Shown piece by piece: positions 34,986 through 44,003 of a stretch of 64,000 nt of DNA. The stretch is from Galbitalea sp036271795. Lineage in GTDB: Bacteria > Actinomycetota > Actinomycetes > Actinomycetales > Microbacteriaceae. The first letter of the stretch is position 1. Each line of letters begins with the position of its first letter. The stretch lies in NCBI GenBank assembly GCA_036271795.1, contig DATAZY010000050.1, forward strand, positions 58,679 to 122,678, in the 5' to 3' direction. A model generated the notes under the pieces. That model was not told the origin of the DNA, ran no database searches, and worked only from the letters and a program-made list of their open reading frames with translations. The position numbers and the translations under genes were made by a program.

Positions 34986-36356
34986 TTACTTGAGTTGCCC
35001 CAGCGTCACTGTCGACTTGACGACCTTGTTGCCTCTGACGTAGGTGATCGACGCCTTTGCTCCGGACGGCAGAACGCGAACCTGAGCCTGTAGATCGGTC
35101 GCACCGGTGATCGGGATTCCGTTGAAGTTGGTGACGATGTCACCCTTCTGGAGTCCCGCGTTCGCTGCGGCTTCCCCGGCAACCACTGAGTCGATTTCCG
35201 CACCGACCGTCTTCGAGGTGGTCGAACTACCGTCGGTCGTGACATCCACTACGGATGCTCCGAGCAGGCCGTGCGTGGCGCTTCCGTTCTTGATGATCTC
35301 GTTGGCGATTCGCAGGGCGACGTTCGACGGGATCGCGAATCCAACTCCGATGCTTCCGCTCTGGCTGCCGTCGGTCGACGACTGTCCGGCGCTGGCAATC
35401 GCGCAGTTCACGCCGATCACTTTGCCGTCGCTGTCGAGGAGGGCGCCGCCCGAGTTGCCGGGGTTGATGGCGGCATCCGTCTGGATGACCGACAGGGCGA
35501 TCGTCGACGACGCCGTCGAGGACTGGTCCTGGCTGCTGTTTCCGCCACTTCCGCTGCCCCCGCTCCCACTGCCGCTTCCGTCACCGAAGTTCCAGAAGTT
35601 GAACGGGCTGCTGCCGTCGCCCGAACCGGACCCATCGCCTGATGAGTTCCCGCCGCTCGGCGCTGCCGAGGAAGCCACCGTGATGCTTCGGTTGAGTGCG
35701 CTGACGATGCCGTTCGTGACGGTTCCGGACAGTCCGAGCGGAGCACCGATGGCGATGGCCATGTCGCCGACGTTGAGCTTGGACGAGTCGGCGAACTGCG
35801 CGGGCTGCAGACCGGTGACACCCTGCAGTTTGATGACGGCGAGGTCGTCGATGGGGTCGGTTCCGACAACCTTGGCGGCCAGGAGTCGACCGTCGTTGGT
35901 TTCGACCTGGATCTTCGTGTCCGAGGTGTCCCCGTCGAGGGTGACAACGTGAGTGTTGGTGAGGACGTAGCCGTCCGAGCTGAGGATGATGCCCGATCCG
36001 GTGCCCGCTTCATCCGATGCGGTCACGTTGATCGTGACGACGGACGGCGACGCTTTGGCGGCCACGGCTGTGATGGTGGTCGCGTCTTTGGCGTTGTTGA
36101 CGGTGATGGTCTGCGGTCCGGCCTCGGCGGCGGGCACGTTGGACGAGTTGTTGTTGCCCGCGTCTACCGCGACGGCAATGCCGGCTCCGGACGCTCCACC
36201 GACGACTGCCGCGACGGCGACGGCAAGGATGACCATGCCTGCTCCGCCCCGTTTCCGTGGAGCGCCTGGCTCAGTCGGGGTAACAGTTTGCTGCGGCGTT
36301 GTGGCCGAGGTGTACTGCGAGAGTGGTTGGGTGGGCTCCGATGGTGCGTCGGACAT
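34986..36356 (-). CDS. HtrA/DegP-like serine protease with PDZ domain
   Basis: A 456-residue membrane-anchored trypsin-like protease. A cytosolic Pro/Thr-rich tail (1-38) and one transmembrane segment (about 40-65) come first. The protease domain has H136 (LTNTHVV), D171 (DPIDDLAVIKL) and S302 (INPGNSGGALL), and a PDZ domain occupies 345-450. It acts outside the membrane in protein quality control. An odd feature is a Gly/Ser-rich insert at residues 231-283, between the catalytic Asp and Ser. Actinobacterial HtrA proteins often carry low-complexity loops here, but this one is long. Confidence 0.92.
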   Translation of the reverse strand: MSDAPSEPTQPLSQYTSATTPQQTVTPTEPGAPRKRGGAGMVILAVAVAAVVGGASGAGIAVAVDAGNNNSSNVPAAEAGPQTITVNNAKDATTITAVAAKASPSVVTINVTASDEAGTGSGIILSSDGYVLTNTHVVTLDGDTSDTKIQVETNDGRLLAAKVVGTDPIDDLAVIKLQGVTGLQPAQFADSSKLNVGDMAIAIGAPLGLSGTVTNGIVSALNRSITVASSAAPSGGNSSGDGSGSGDGSSPFNFWNFGDGSGSGSGGSGSGGNSSQDQSSTASSTIALSVIQTDAAINPGNSGGALLDSDGKVIGVNCAIASAGQSSTDGSQSGSIGVGFAIPSNVALRIANEIIKNGSATHGLLGASVVDVTTDGSSTTSKTVGAEIDSVVAGEAAANAGLQKGDIVTNFNGIPITGATDLQAQVRVLPSGAKASITYVRGNKVVKSTVTLGQLK

Positions 36357-36462
36357 GAAGAGCTCCTTTCAGCACTGCAAGCTTCGACCGCAAACCTGAA
36401 CATTCTATTTGCCTTGGCTGTGTGCGTGCTGTCGAGCGTGTTTGTGCTGTTGGGCCCCCGTT

Positions 36463-37272
36463 CTAGCAGCCTGGTCCGCTGGGATTTTGGGTGCAGTCGT
36501 GGTTCACGAGAACCGTTTTGGCATCGCCGGCAGTTGCCTCGAGGCGGTTCGCCGGAAGCGTGATGGTGCCGAAGACCGGCGTCCAATTACCGGTCGCGTA
36601 CTTGTACTCCGCACGGAACGTGATGCTCAGATCAATGAAATAGGTGCCTTCTGCTGTGTAGATGTGAGTCGTCGGAGTCGGATCGAACTCGGGGATGCCC
36701 TGGGCCGCCCAGGTCCCGCCGGGAGTTGGATGCGTGGCCGCGGTTCCGTCGCCGTAGATCCAGTGCCAGGAGATCGGCGTGAAGCGCACACTCGCGGGCT
36801 GGCCGAGAAGAACTCCGTTCTGAACCTCCACTCCGACCACGGAGTAGAAGTTGGTGCTGAGCCCGACGATCATCCAGCCGTTTGGCTGCATGTGATCGGT
36901 ACCGGGAACCGGCTTGAAGTTCTTTAGATCGTTGATCGTGACCGCCGGATTGCCGGGACCGCCTAGCGGGATGATGGTGAACGTCTGACAGGCTTCTGGC
37001 AGTGTGCCCGGTGGGCAGCTGTTCGGGTCGGTTTTCGGCTTCGGCTTCGGCTTGCCAGACGACTTGCCAGATCCGCCGCCCGAACCAGGCGAGCCCTTGT
37101 GACCGCTGAGAGTGACCCCGCCGTCATTGATCTGCCCGTTGATGTTGCATAGTCCAGCACTGAACTCCAAATAAGTGCACGAGGGATCGGCATTTGCGAC
37201 CACCGCCGGTCCGGCTATCGAAACGACTAGGCCGAGCACGAAAGCTACGAGCAGAAGTTTGAGCCGGACCAC
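36463..37272 (-). CDS. Exported protein with a PKD-like beta domain
   Basis: A 269-residue secreted protein. The signal peptide (1-29, LKLLLVAFVLGLVVSIAGPA, cleavage after NADP/ANA) is followed by a Gly/Ser/Lys/Pro linker (about 60-82). A beta-rich part then has ISWHWIYGDGTAATHPTPGG and HIYTAEGTYFIDLSITF, the WxFGDG...Y.G.Y pattern of a PKD-type fold. Four or more cysteines lie outside that domain. The GTG start is at 37272, and the gene overlaps the upstream lipoprotein gene by 28 nt, so the two are co-translated. No enzymatic motif is seen; adhesion or wall-binding is a guess. Confidence 0.75.
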   Translation of the reverse strand: MVRLKLLLVAFVLGLVVSIAGPAVVANADPSCTYLEFSAGLCNINGQINDGGVTLSGHKGSPGSGGGSGKSSGKPKPKPKTDPNSCPPGTLPEACQTFTIIPLGGPGNPAVTINDLKNFKPVPGTDHMQPNGWMIVGLSTNFYSVVGVEVQNGVLLGQPASVRFTPISWHWIYGDGTAATHPTPGGTWAAQGIPEFDPTPTTHIYTAEGTYFIDLSITFRAEYKYATGNWTPVFGTITLPANRLEATAGDAKTVLVNHDCTQNPSGPGC

Positions 37273-37808
37273 GGGTCGCTCCCATCAACAAGTAACACGC
37301 TCGATCCTTTGGACTTGTTCTCGAATCGTATTTCGAGTGGAATTTGGTCTTGCCGTGTCGACGGCGTTATGTCCGTGCCGCTGGGATTTATCAATCGAGT
37401 GCCCGCAACTTCGTCGCATGCGTACGCCGTCAGCGACACGTGCCCATTCGAATCGTCTAGCTCCTGAAGAGCGAATTTCGCGTATGTCGCGCCGCCAGTC
37501 AGATGGTCGCCAGATTGGGCAAATTTCGCGAACGCAGTTGTCTCGGTTTTCAAGCGGCTTGATGTCACCCAGGGTGCGATCCTCTCGGGATGGTTCCCGC
37601 CGTCGTTGCCGATTGTGTTCGACTCGGCGACGTACCCCGTAAACGCCTTCTTCGCCGCCGCCAGCGCCGCCGCATCCGACGCGAAGACGGGCGCCGCGCT
37701 CGGACCCGACGTGGGGATTATGGGAGGCGGCGGTTGGATACACCCGGCCAGCAGGAGCACCGCGGTCACCCCGACGACGATTCCGATAATGATTCTTCGG
37801 TTCCCCAT
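37245..37808 (-). CDS. Lipoprotein, function unknown
   Basis: A 187-residue protein. A lipobox LLLAGC ends the signal peptide at Cys 23, after RRIIIGIVVGVTAV, and the mature N-terminus is Pro-rich (IQPPPPIIPTSGPS). The rest (AAKKAFTGYVAESNTIGNDG and on) resembles the small NTF2-like helical/beta domain of actinobacterial lipoproteins. It overlaps the following exported-protein gene by 28 nt, which points to a joint surface function. Confidence 0.75.
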   Translation of the reverse strand: MGNRRIIIGIVVGVTAVLLLAGCIQPPPPIIPTSGPSAAPVFASDAAALAAAKKAFTGYVAESNTIGNDGGNHPERIAPWVTSSRLKTETTAFAKFAQSGDHLTGGATYAKFALQELDDSNGHVSLTAYACDEVAGTRLINPSGTDITPSTRQDQIPLEIRFENKSKGSSVLLVDGSDPWSGSNFCS

Positions 37809-37895
37809 GCGCAGAACCTAGCGCAGGCCGCAAAAGTTACGCGCGATCTATCCACAGCCAACTGCCTCGAATGCTTTCGCGCTATCTTTCTTTTC

Positions 37896-39098
37896 ATGGC
37901 AGTCAGCGGCGCTTGGCAACGCACCGCGCGCGGGGCAATGTTGCTCGGCGGCAATGGTCAACTGCGCCCATCCATCTTTGCGGAAATGTCCGCGCTGGCG
38001 GTCGCGACCGGTGCCATCAATCTCGGCCAGGGCTTCCCCGACGAGGACGGACCGGCCGAAGTTCTCGAGGCCGCCCAGAAGGCAATCCGAGATGGCGTGA
38101 ACCAGTACCCGCCCGGTCGCGGGATGCCCGTTCTGCTCGAAGCAATCGCGGAGCACCAGCATCGCTTCTACGACCTCCGGTTCGATCCCGGCACGGAGAT
38201 CCTCGTGACTGCCGGGGCGACCGAGGCGCTCGCGGCTACCATCCTCGCTCTCACTTCGGAGGACGACGAGATCGTCACCTTCGAACCGTTCTACGATTCC
38301 TACGCCGCGATAATTGCACTCTCCGGAGCTCGCCACGTCACGGTGCCGCTGCGCGCCCCCGACTTCCAGCCGGACCTCGATATCCTGCGTGACGCGATCA
38401 CGGACCGCACGCGCCTGATCATCGTCAACGACCCGCACAACCCGACGGGATGTGTGCTCCCGCGGGAAACGCTCGAACTCATCGTCGAACTCGCCACCGA
38501 ACACCGGGCGCTCATCGTCACCGACGAGGTCTACGAGCACCTGACGTTCGGCTTTCCGCACATTCCGGTCGCAACGCTTCCGGGAGCGCGCGAGCTCACG
38601 ATCTCGATTTCGAGCGGCGGCAAAAGCTTCAACACGACGGGCTGGAAAGTCGGCTGGATCACCGCCCCCGCCGAACTGCTCAACGCGATTCTCGCCGTCA
38701 AACAGTTCCTGACCTATGTGAATGGTGCACCATTCCAGCCGGCGATCGCGGTCGGGCTTGGCCTGCCAGACGCGTATTTCCGTCACGCCGCGGGCGTCCT
38801 GCAGGGAAAGCGCGACCTGCTGGCCGCGGGCCTCGAACGGGTCGGGTTCAGGGTGACGCATCCGCAGGGCGGCTACTTCGTGCTCGCGGATGCCGCCCCG
38901 CTCGGGTTCACGGATGCCGCGGCCCTCTGCCGAAAACTCCCCGGACTCGCCGGAGTCGTCGCCGTTCCCGTCTCGGCCTTCGTGCGCGACGACCACGCCG
39001 CGGACTACGCGTCGCTCGTGCGGTTTGCCTACTGCAAGAAGATGGAGTCCATCGAGCGCGCCAGCATCCAGTTGCTCGCTCTGAGCAAACAGGTCTAA
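37896..39098 (+). CDS. Class I/II PLP-dependent aminotransferase (DapC/KAT-like)
   Basis: A 400-residue fold-type I aminotransferase. NLGQGFPDEDGPAEVLEAA opens the catalytic domain. NPTG (182-185), DEVYEHL and the Schiff-base lysine K243 in SSGGKSFNTTGWKVGW follow. The closest family pattern is the kynurenine/methionine aminotransferase and N-succinyl-diaminopimelate aminotransferase (DapC-like) group; the substrate is not decided. The ATG at 37896 has no clear Shine-Dalgarno, so it may be leaderless. It is divergent from the lipoprotein gene and convergent with the histidine kinase (4-nt overlap). Confidence 0.88.
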   Translation: MAVSGAWQRTARGAMLLGGNGQLRPSIFAEMSALAVATGAINLGQGFPDEDGPAEVLEAAQKAIRDGVNQYPPGRGMPVLLEAIAEHQHRFYDLRFDPGTEILVTAGATEALAATILALTSEDDEIVTFEPFYDSYAAIIALSGARHVTVPLRAPDFQPDLDILRDAITDRTRLIIVNDPHNPTGCVLPRETLELIVELATEHRALIVTDEVYEHLTFGFPHIPVATLPGARELTISISSGGKSFNTTGWKVGWITAPAELLNAILAVKQFLTYVNGAPFQPAIAVGLGLPDAYFRHAAGVLQGKRDLLAAGLERVGFRVTHPQGGYFVLADAAPLGFTDAAALCRKLPGLAGVVAVPVSAFVRDDHAADYASLVRFAYCKKMESIERASIQLLALSKQV

Positions 39099-40852
39099 CG
39101 CAGCGCCGCGGCCTGCGCGACGAGCGGCAGGGTCACGGTGAACTCTGTCCCGATGCCCTCCTCGCTCGTGACGCCCATCTCGCCGTGGTGCGCGGTCACG
39201 ATCGCCTTGGTGATGGTCAGCCCGAGACCGACACCAGGAACCGCGTTCCTGGTCGCCGTCGTGGCCCGGAAGAATCGGGCAAACAGCTGGTCGAGTTCGG
39301 ACTCCGGGATGCCCATGCCTGTGTCGCGAACCGTGATGACGGCATCCTTGTCACTTCGGGACAGCGAGACCGTGACAGTTCCGCCCTTGGGCGTGAACTT
39401 GATCGCGTTGGAGATGAGGTTGTCGCAGACCTGGCCGAGCCGCACCGGGTCGCCGTAGGTGACCGGGGTCGAGTCCGTCACGTCCTCGACGATCGTAATG
39501 CCGGCCGCCGTCGCGGCGGGGCGGGCCGACTCGACTGCAGCGGTGACGATGTGCTCGAGCTCGACATCCTTCAGGTCGAGCGGGAACTTGCCCGACTCCA
39601 CCTGGGCGGTGAACAGCAGGTCGCCGACGAGTCGCAGCAGGCGGTGCGCATTGCGTTCCGCGACGGCGAGATACTGCTCCTGCTCTCCCGAGAGCGGATG
39701 CTCGTCATCGTCGCGCATCAGTTCGAGGTAGCCCAGAATAGAGCTGAGTGGGGTGCGAAGCTCGTGCGAGATGAGTCCGACGAACTCGTCTTTGAGCCGG
39801 GCGACCTCTCGGGCCTGGGTGACATCCGCGGCGACGAAGAGGTAGCCGATGGTCTCGCCCGACTCATCCACCCGTTTCGTCACCGAGAGCGCGACCGGGA
39901 AGGTCGTGCCGTCATCCCGCACGTAGGTCCACTCGCGGCTCTCGGCATCGCCGAGGCGTGCGGATTCGACCAGCGCCGAGAAACCCGGATTGAGGACAGT
40001 CGCTCCCGGCGGATAGTTCAGTTCTCGCGCTCGACTCTCGAGCTCGTCCGCGGCATGGAATTCGAAGACGTAGCGTTTTCGTTCTGCGTCATCCTGCGCG
40101 ACGCCGAGAAGCTTGCTGGCACCCGGATTCCAGGCGTCGATGAGTCCGGTCACATCTGTGCCGATGACCGACTGTTCCGTGACAGCCGCCCACACGCCGC
40201 GGAACATCCGATCTGCCGCGCGGAACTTGGCCTCGCTCTCCTCGAGCTGGCTCGCGTACTCGAACGTGCGCTGGAGCATCCGCTCCTTCTCATCAGCGAG
40301 CTCGTGGATGGACCGCACCTGTGACCGCGACTGCCGGGCGAGTTCGTTGATGATCGCGGCGACGAAGACATAGATGAGCGGGGAGAACGTCCAGCGCACC
40401 ACATCACTGGCGCTCATGAATTCGGTGCTGCCGACCACGTACGGGATGATGAGCGCCACGACGGTTCCCACGCCCGCGACAACGATGTAGCGTCGCCCCT
40501 TCTCGGCTGCGATCCACACCACCGGGAGCAGGATCATCCCGCCGAACAGTGACAGGATGCCGCCTGTGCCCGCACGGAAGGTGCCAATCGCCAGCAGGTC
40601 GATCAGCGGAATCAGGATGGCCCAGCGCTCGGCGCTTCGAAACCTGGTCAGCAGCGCGGAACAAACCGTCGCGATCAGAACGAGACCCATGCCGATGGTC
40701 GCGAGCACAGGATTCGTGATGTTGACGCCCGGCACCAGAAGAAGGAGGAGCAGCGAGATGACAAACACGACCGCGAGCGGCAGCTGCTTGAGCCCGACCG
40801 ACGGATGGTCGACGCTCAGGAACGCCATCAGGCGGTTGTAGAGCTTTCTCAT
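39095..40852 (-). CDS. Membrane sensor histidine kinase with PAS domain
   Basis: A 585-residue protein. Six hydrophobic segments (about 24-170) form an N-terminal membrane sensor of MASE-like layout. A PAS domain follows (about 215-345, ending GYLFVAADVTQAREV). The phosphoacceptor is H363 in LKDEFVGLISHELRTPLSS, and an ATPase domain has NLISNAIKF, DTGMGIPESEL and GVGLGLTITK. It is a hybrid-free kinase that should pass phosphate to the response regulators encoded just upstream. The ATG at 40852 overlaps the preceding stop by 4 nt. It is the last gene of the eight-gene coupled operon. Confidence 0.93.
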   Translation of the reverse strand: MRKLYNRLMAFLSVDHPSVGLKQLPLAVVFVISLLLLLLVPGVNITNPVLATIGMGLVLIATVCSALLTRFRSAERWAILIPLIDLLAIGTFRAGTGGILSLFGGMILLPVVWIAAEKGRRYIVVAGVGTVVALIIPYVVGSTEFMSASDVVRWTFSPLIYVFVAAIINELARQSRSQVRSIHELADEKERMLQRTFEYASQLEESEAKFRAADRMFRGVWAAVTEQSVIGTDVTGLIDAWNPGASKLLGVAQDDAERKRYVFEFHAADELESRARELNYPPGATVLNPGFSALVESARLGDAESREWTYVRDDGTTFPVALSVTKRVDESGETIGYLFVAADVTQAREVARLKDEFVGLISHELRTPLSSILGYLELMRDDDEHPLSGEQEQYLAVAERNAHRLLRLVGDLLFTAQVESGKFPLDLKDVELEHIVTAAVESARPAATAAGITIVEDVTDSTPVTYGDPVRLGQVCDNLISNAIKFTPKGGTVTVSLSRSDKDAVITVRDTGMGIPESELDQLFARFFRATTATRNAVPGVGLGLTITKAIVTAHHGEMGVTSEEGIGTEFTVTLPLVAQAAALR

Positions 40853-41226
40853 CGCGATTCCTCGGCGTAGGCCGACAGGCGCGCGGCGAGCTCCCTGGGG
40901 CTGAACGGCTTGCTCAGGTAGTCGGCCGCGCCGGCGCTCATCCCCGCGGCAATCGTCGGCTCGTCGACCGATGCCGACAGCAACAGGATGCGCACACCGT
41001 CCAGCGTGGACTCCGCGCGGACGAGGCGACAAACCTCTAGCCCGCTGAGGCCGGGCATCGCGACATCCAGGATTGCGATGTCGGGTACTTCGCGGCGAAT
41101 GGCGGCCAGCGCGGAGTCGCCATCCTCGTGTTCTCCGACGACATCGAGGCCAGCCCGGGTCGCCGAAATCCGGACGAGAGCCCGAATGTCGCTGTCGTCA
41201 TCGGCGATCACAACGGTCCCGCTCAC
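40849..41226 (-). CDS. Single-domain response regulator
   Basis: A 125-residue receiver domain with no output domain. The phosphorylation site is D54 in AILDVAMPGLSG, the acidic pocket is IADDDSD, and the conserved lysine is in DYLSKPFSPREL. The GTG at 41226 was chosen for its 4-nt overlap with the previous stop (GTGA); TTG at 41250 would lengthen it. It lies between another receiver and the kinase, suggesting a relay or direct protein-protein control of the synthase. Confidence 0.88.
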   Translation of the reverse strand: MSGTVVIADDDSDIRALVRISATRAGLDVVGEHEDGDSALAAIRREVPDIAILDVAMPGLSGLEVCRLVRAESTLDGVRILLLSASVDEPTIAAGMSAGAADYLSKPFSPRELAARLSAYAEESR

Positions 41227-41597
41227 GGTGCGCGCCACCTCGGAACGCAATCCTCAAGCGCCTGCAAGACCTGGGCCCGCGTGAACGGTTTCGGCAGGAT
41301 TGCCTGTGCGGCCGGATACTTGCGCGCGTCGAGCACCGAGGTCACCGCGATCGCACAGTCCGGGACGTCCGAGCGTAGTTTCTCGACCAACGCCCAGCCG
41401 TCCATCCCGGGAAGCACCAGGTCGACAACGGCCAGCTCTGGCTCGGTCCGTCCGTAGGCGGGGATGGCCTCCTCGGCGTTTTTGACCGTCACCACGGCGC
41501 AGCCCGCCTTCTCGAAGTAGGCGCGCAGCAGGTCGCGCTGATCGTCGCTGTCCTCGACCACGAGGATGCGTACGGGGTTCTCCGCGACGGTCGTCAT
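41223..41597 (-). CDS. Single-domain response regulator (second)
   Basis: A 124-residue receiver. D59 lies in LAVVDLVLPGMDGWAL, the acidic pocket is VVEDSDDQ and the conserved lysine is in AILPKPFTRAQVL. Like its neighbour it has no DNA-binding output. Two standalone receivers beside one kinase is unusual and suggests a branched or buffered signal. It overlaps neighbours by 4 nt on each side. Confidence 0.88.
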   Translation of the reverse strand: MTTVAENPVRILVVEDSDDQRDLLRAYFEKAGCAVVTVKNAEEAIPAYGRTEPELAVVDLVLPGMDGWALVEKLRSDVPDCAIAVTSVLDARKYPAAQAILPKPFTRAQVLQALEDCVPRWRAP

Positions 41598-41749
41598 ACG
41601 AAGAACAGCTGCCTGATCACGACGAGCGCGGCCACGATCGCGAGCGCGATGATCGTTTTCGGGACCAGCAGCCACTCGCGCTTGCGGTCACGGTCCAGTT
41701 CGGCCTGGATGAACGCGAAGTCCCGACGTTGCGGATCGACGGGGTTCAT
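41594..41749 (-). CDS. 51-residue single-pass membrane protein in the signalling/glycan operon
   Basis: A small protein of 51 residues. A charged N-terminal half (RRDFAFIQAELDRDRKREW) is followed by one hydrophobic segment (LLVPKTIIALAIVAALVVI). It overlaps the GT2 synthase stop and the receiver start by 4 nt each, so it is made in step with them. Size and topology recall small accessory subunits of polysaccharide synthases such as PgaD-like partners, but there is no sequence match to assert. Confidence 0.75.
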   Translation of the reverse strand: MNPVDPQRRDFAFIQAELDRDRKREWLLVPKTIIALAIVAALVVIRQLFFV

Positions 41750-43242
41750 ACGACCACTCTCCCGGTCTTTTCGGTCTTGTCCCAGATGGACTCGGCGTGG
41801 CGAATTTCTTTGAAGTAGGAATCGAACGTGATCGCGCAAAGCAGCGAGCCGTAGCCGACCAGATAGATCAGGACGGGACTGAGGAATCTGCCAATCCAGG
41901 TGGACTCAACCTCTCGCGCGAGCCAGGCGCCGACCATCGAGAACGGGATCCAGATGTAGATGGCGACGGTGATGGCGAAGAGCCCCGCGGACGTGAGGTG
42001 CCAACCGAAGAGCGACGGGATATCGACCTCGGTCAGTTTCGGGAAAAACGCCGTGAGCATCACGATCATCGAGATGATGCCCGGGAAGGTGATCAACTCC
42101 CGCCACGCGTTGCTGCTCAGCCGTGAATCGAGCTGGGCGGCAAGAGCGAGCGTGAACACAAATGCCACGGCTGCCGTGATCCAGAGGGCACGGAACACGA
42201 TGAGAGCGAGCTGGCTGTGCAGCAGCAACAGGCCAAGCAGCCCGATCGACGAGGTGACCATGGCGACCGGCAGCAGCCAGATGCTGAACCAGACGATCCC
42301 GAATGACCAGCTGCCCAGGTTATGGCCCTTGGATCGCCGGAACCAGATGTTCTTGTACTTGGCGGTCACCGAGACGTTGCCCCGGGCCCAGCGCAGACGC
42401 TGCTTCCACAACGCCGCAATCTGGCCAGGTTCCTCCGCGTGAACGATGGCGAGCGGCTCGAAGACCACTTCACGTCCGCGAAGCTGGGTCTCGAAGGTCG
42501 TGATCGTGTCTTCTGCGAGCGAACTGGTGTCGATCTGGCCGCCGATGGCGAGGAGGTTTTCGCGCGTATGCAGCTGCGCTCCCCCGGCGAGGCAGGCCTG
42601 CGCACCGAGCACATTCTGTGCCCTGCGTCCGGCCGGCTGGGACAGGATGTACTCGATCCCGATGTACCTGGTGAGGTAGTTCTTGTCCGCGGAGCCTTCG
42701 CGAATGTAGGCCGACACCGCGCCGACGTTCGGGTCCGCGAGGTGCCGCGTCATCTTGCGCAGCGACTCCGGCAGGTAGACGACATCGGCATCCATGATCA
42801 GGAGCGCCTGCATCCAATCGTCCTGCAGGATGACCCGGATACCGTGGTTGAGCGTATGGGCTTTGCCCTCGCCGCCCTTGTCGCGCCTCAAGTGAAACAC
42901 CCGGCCGGGATACGTGGCGGCCTTGGCGGCGACGACGTCCGGCGTGTTATCGGTGCTGGCGTCGTCCACAACATAGACGCGGAGACTCTCGGGCGGATAT
43001 TCGAGCGCCATGAGCCGATCGATCGACTCGCCGATCACCGCGCCCTCGTTCCAGGCCGGAACCACGATGGCGACGCGCGGCAGGTACGGCGCCGCCTTGC
43101 CGTAATGGTTCTTGACCGCGTGGAACGGGATGGCGAGAAACGAGAACGCGCCGGAGAGCACGGGAACCGCGCCCGTGGCGACGAGGATGAGCAACACCAC
43201 GACGAGGGTGTTGTAGCCGACCAATGCCCAATCAATGTTCAC
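41746..43242 (-). CDS. Processive family 2 glycosyltransferase (polysaccharide synthase)
   Basis: A 498-residue integral membrane enzyme. A first segment (about 8-30) is followed by a GT-A domain with D93-D94 (VVDDASTDNT), the DAD motif at 151-153, the ED pair at 244-245 (SLAEDT) and the QRLRW signature at 281-285. At least four more membrane segments come after. This D,D,D,QxxRW set marks processive beta-glycan synthases such as PNAG, chitin, hyaluronan or cellulose synthases. The GTG at 43242 overlaps the PHP stop by 4 nt. With a PIG-L deacetylase in the same operon, an N-acetylhexosamine polymer is the favoured product. Confidence 0.9.
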   Translation of the reverse strand: MNIDWALVGYNTLVVVLLILVATGAVPVLSGAFSFLAIPFHAVKNHYGKAAPYLPRVAIVVPAWNEGAVIGESIDRLMALEYPPESLRVYVVDDASTDNTPDVVAAKAATYPGRVFHLRRDKGGEGKAHTLNHGIRVILQDDWMQALLIMDADVVYLPESLRKMTRHLADPNVGAVSAYIREGSADKNYLTRYIGIEYILSQPAGRRAQNVLGAQACLAGGAQLHTRENLLAIGGQIDTSSLAEDTITTFETQLRGREVVFEPLAIVHAEEPGQIAALWKQRLRWARGNVSVTAKYKNIWFRRSKGHNLGSWSFGIVWFSIWLLPVAMVTSSIGLLGLLLLHSQLALIVFRALWITAAVAFVFTLALAAQLDSRLSSNAWRELITFPGIISMIVMLTAFFPKLTEVDIPSLFGWHLTSAGLFAITVAIYIWIPFSMVGAWLAREVESTWIGRFLSPVLIYLVGYGSLLCAITFDSYFKEIRHAESIWDKTEKTGRVVV

Positions 43243-44003
43243 GATGCTGCCACTTCCCTCAGGTTGTTCGTCTCGTTGTTCGTCTCGGCGAGGATGGCCG
43301 TGACTCTCGAGTAACGCCCGACATCGCTTGCAATGTGGCTGTCGGTTGAGGCGACGAGCGCAGCGCCCGCAGCGAGGGCCACGCTCAGTGCCCGCGGCCC
43401 GGGACATCCCCACTTCTCGTTGACCTCGATAAGCGTTCCCGTCGCGGCGGCCGCTGCTGCCCACGTCGCAAGGTGCTCATCGGTCAGGTCGCTCTCGGAC
43501 AAGCCGATCTTCGGCAGGATCGAGAAGCAGTGCGCGAGCTGGCCCCACTCCACGGATTCCATCGCCGCAACCGTCGCACCGATGAGCAGGTCGAGGGCGT
43601 CGGACACGCTGAGTCCCGAGGCGAGCTTTTCTCTCGTGACCTCCGGCGACCACGCTCCATCCGGGCCGGGGAACTGGTGGTCGGCGATCAGCACCGCGTC
43701 GACCCCGCCCCGCCCGAGAACCAGACCGGTCGGCAGGTCGAGTTCTCCGCGCGCATTCAGGATCTTGGCCTCGACCCCCGTGCGGACCGCCAGCCCATCG
43801 TGTCGTGGTGCCGCAGTAACTGCCGCCAGAAAGTCCGGCACCCAGGTCGTCGCCTGGCGCACGTGGTCGACGAGCCGGATCTCGGTCAGGCCCATCGCCG
43901 CTGCCGCGGCCAGATTCTGGGCAATCGTGCTCTGCGCGTCATCCGAGAAGCTCGAATGCACGTGGAAGTCGCCCGAGGTGAGCGCGCCCGGCGCCGCGGT
44001 CAT
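43239..44003 (-). CDS. PHP-domain phosphoesterase
   Basis: A 254-residue enzyme of the polymerase-and-histidinol-phosphatase superfamily. The opening metal motif is GDFHVHSSFSDDAQ, followed by LVDHVRQ, GVEAKIL, LIADHQFPGP and a late ASTDSHIAS. These His/Asp positions match the trinuclear metal site. Such enzymes hydrolyse phosphomonoesters such as histidinol phosphate or nucleotide-linked products. It sits between the ATP-grasp enzyme and the synthase, so it may act on a small intermediate of the same pathway. Confidence 0.85.
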   Translation of the reverse strand: MTAAPGALTSGDFHVHSSFSDDAQSTIAQNLAAAAAMGLTEIRLVDHVRQATTWVPDFLAAVTAAPRHDGLAVRTGVEAKILNARGELDLPTGLVLGRGGVDAVLIADHQFPGPDGAWSPEVTREKLASGLSVSDALDLLIGATVAAMESVEWGQLAHCFSILPKIGLSESDLTDEHLATWAAAAAATGTLIEVNEKWGCPGPRALSVALAAGAALVASTDSHIASDVGRYSRVTAILAETNNETNNLREVAAS

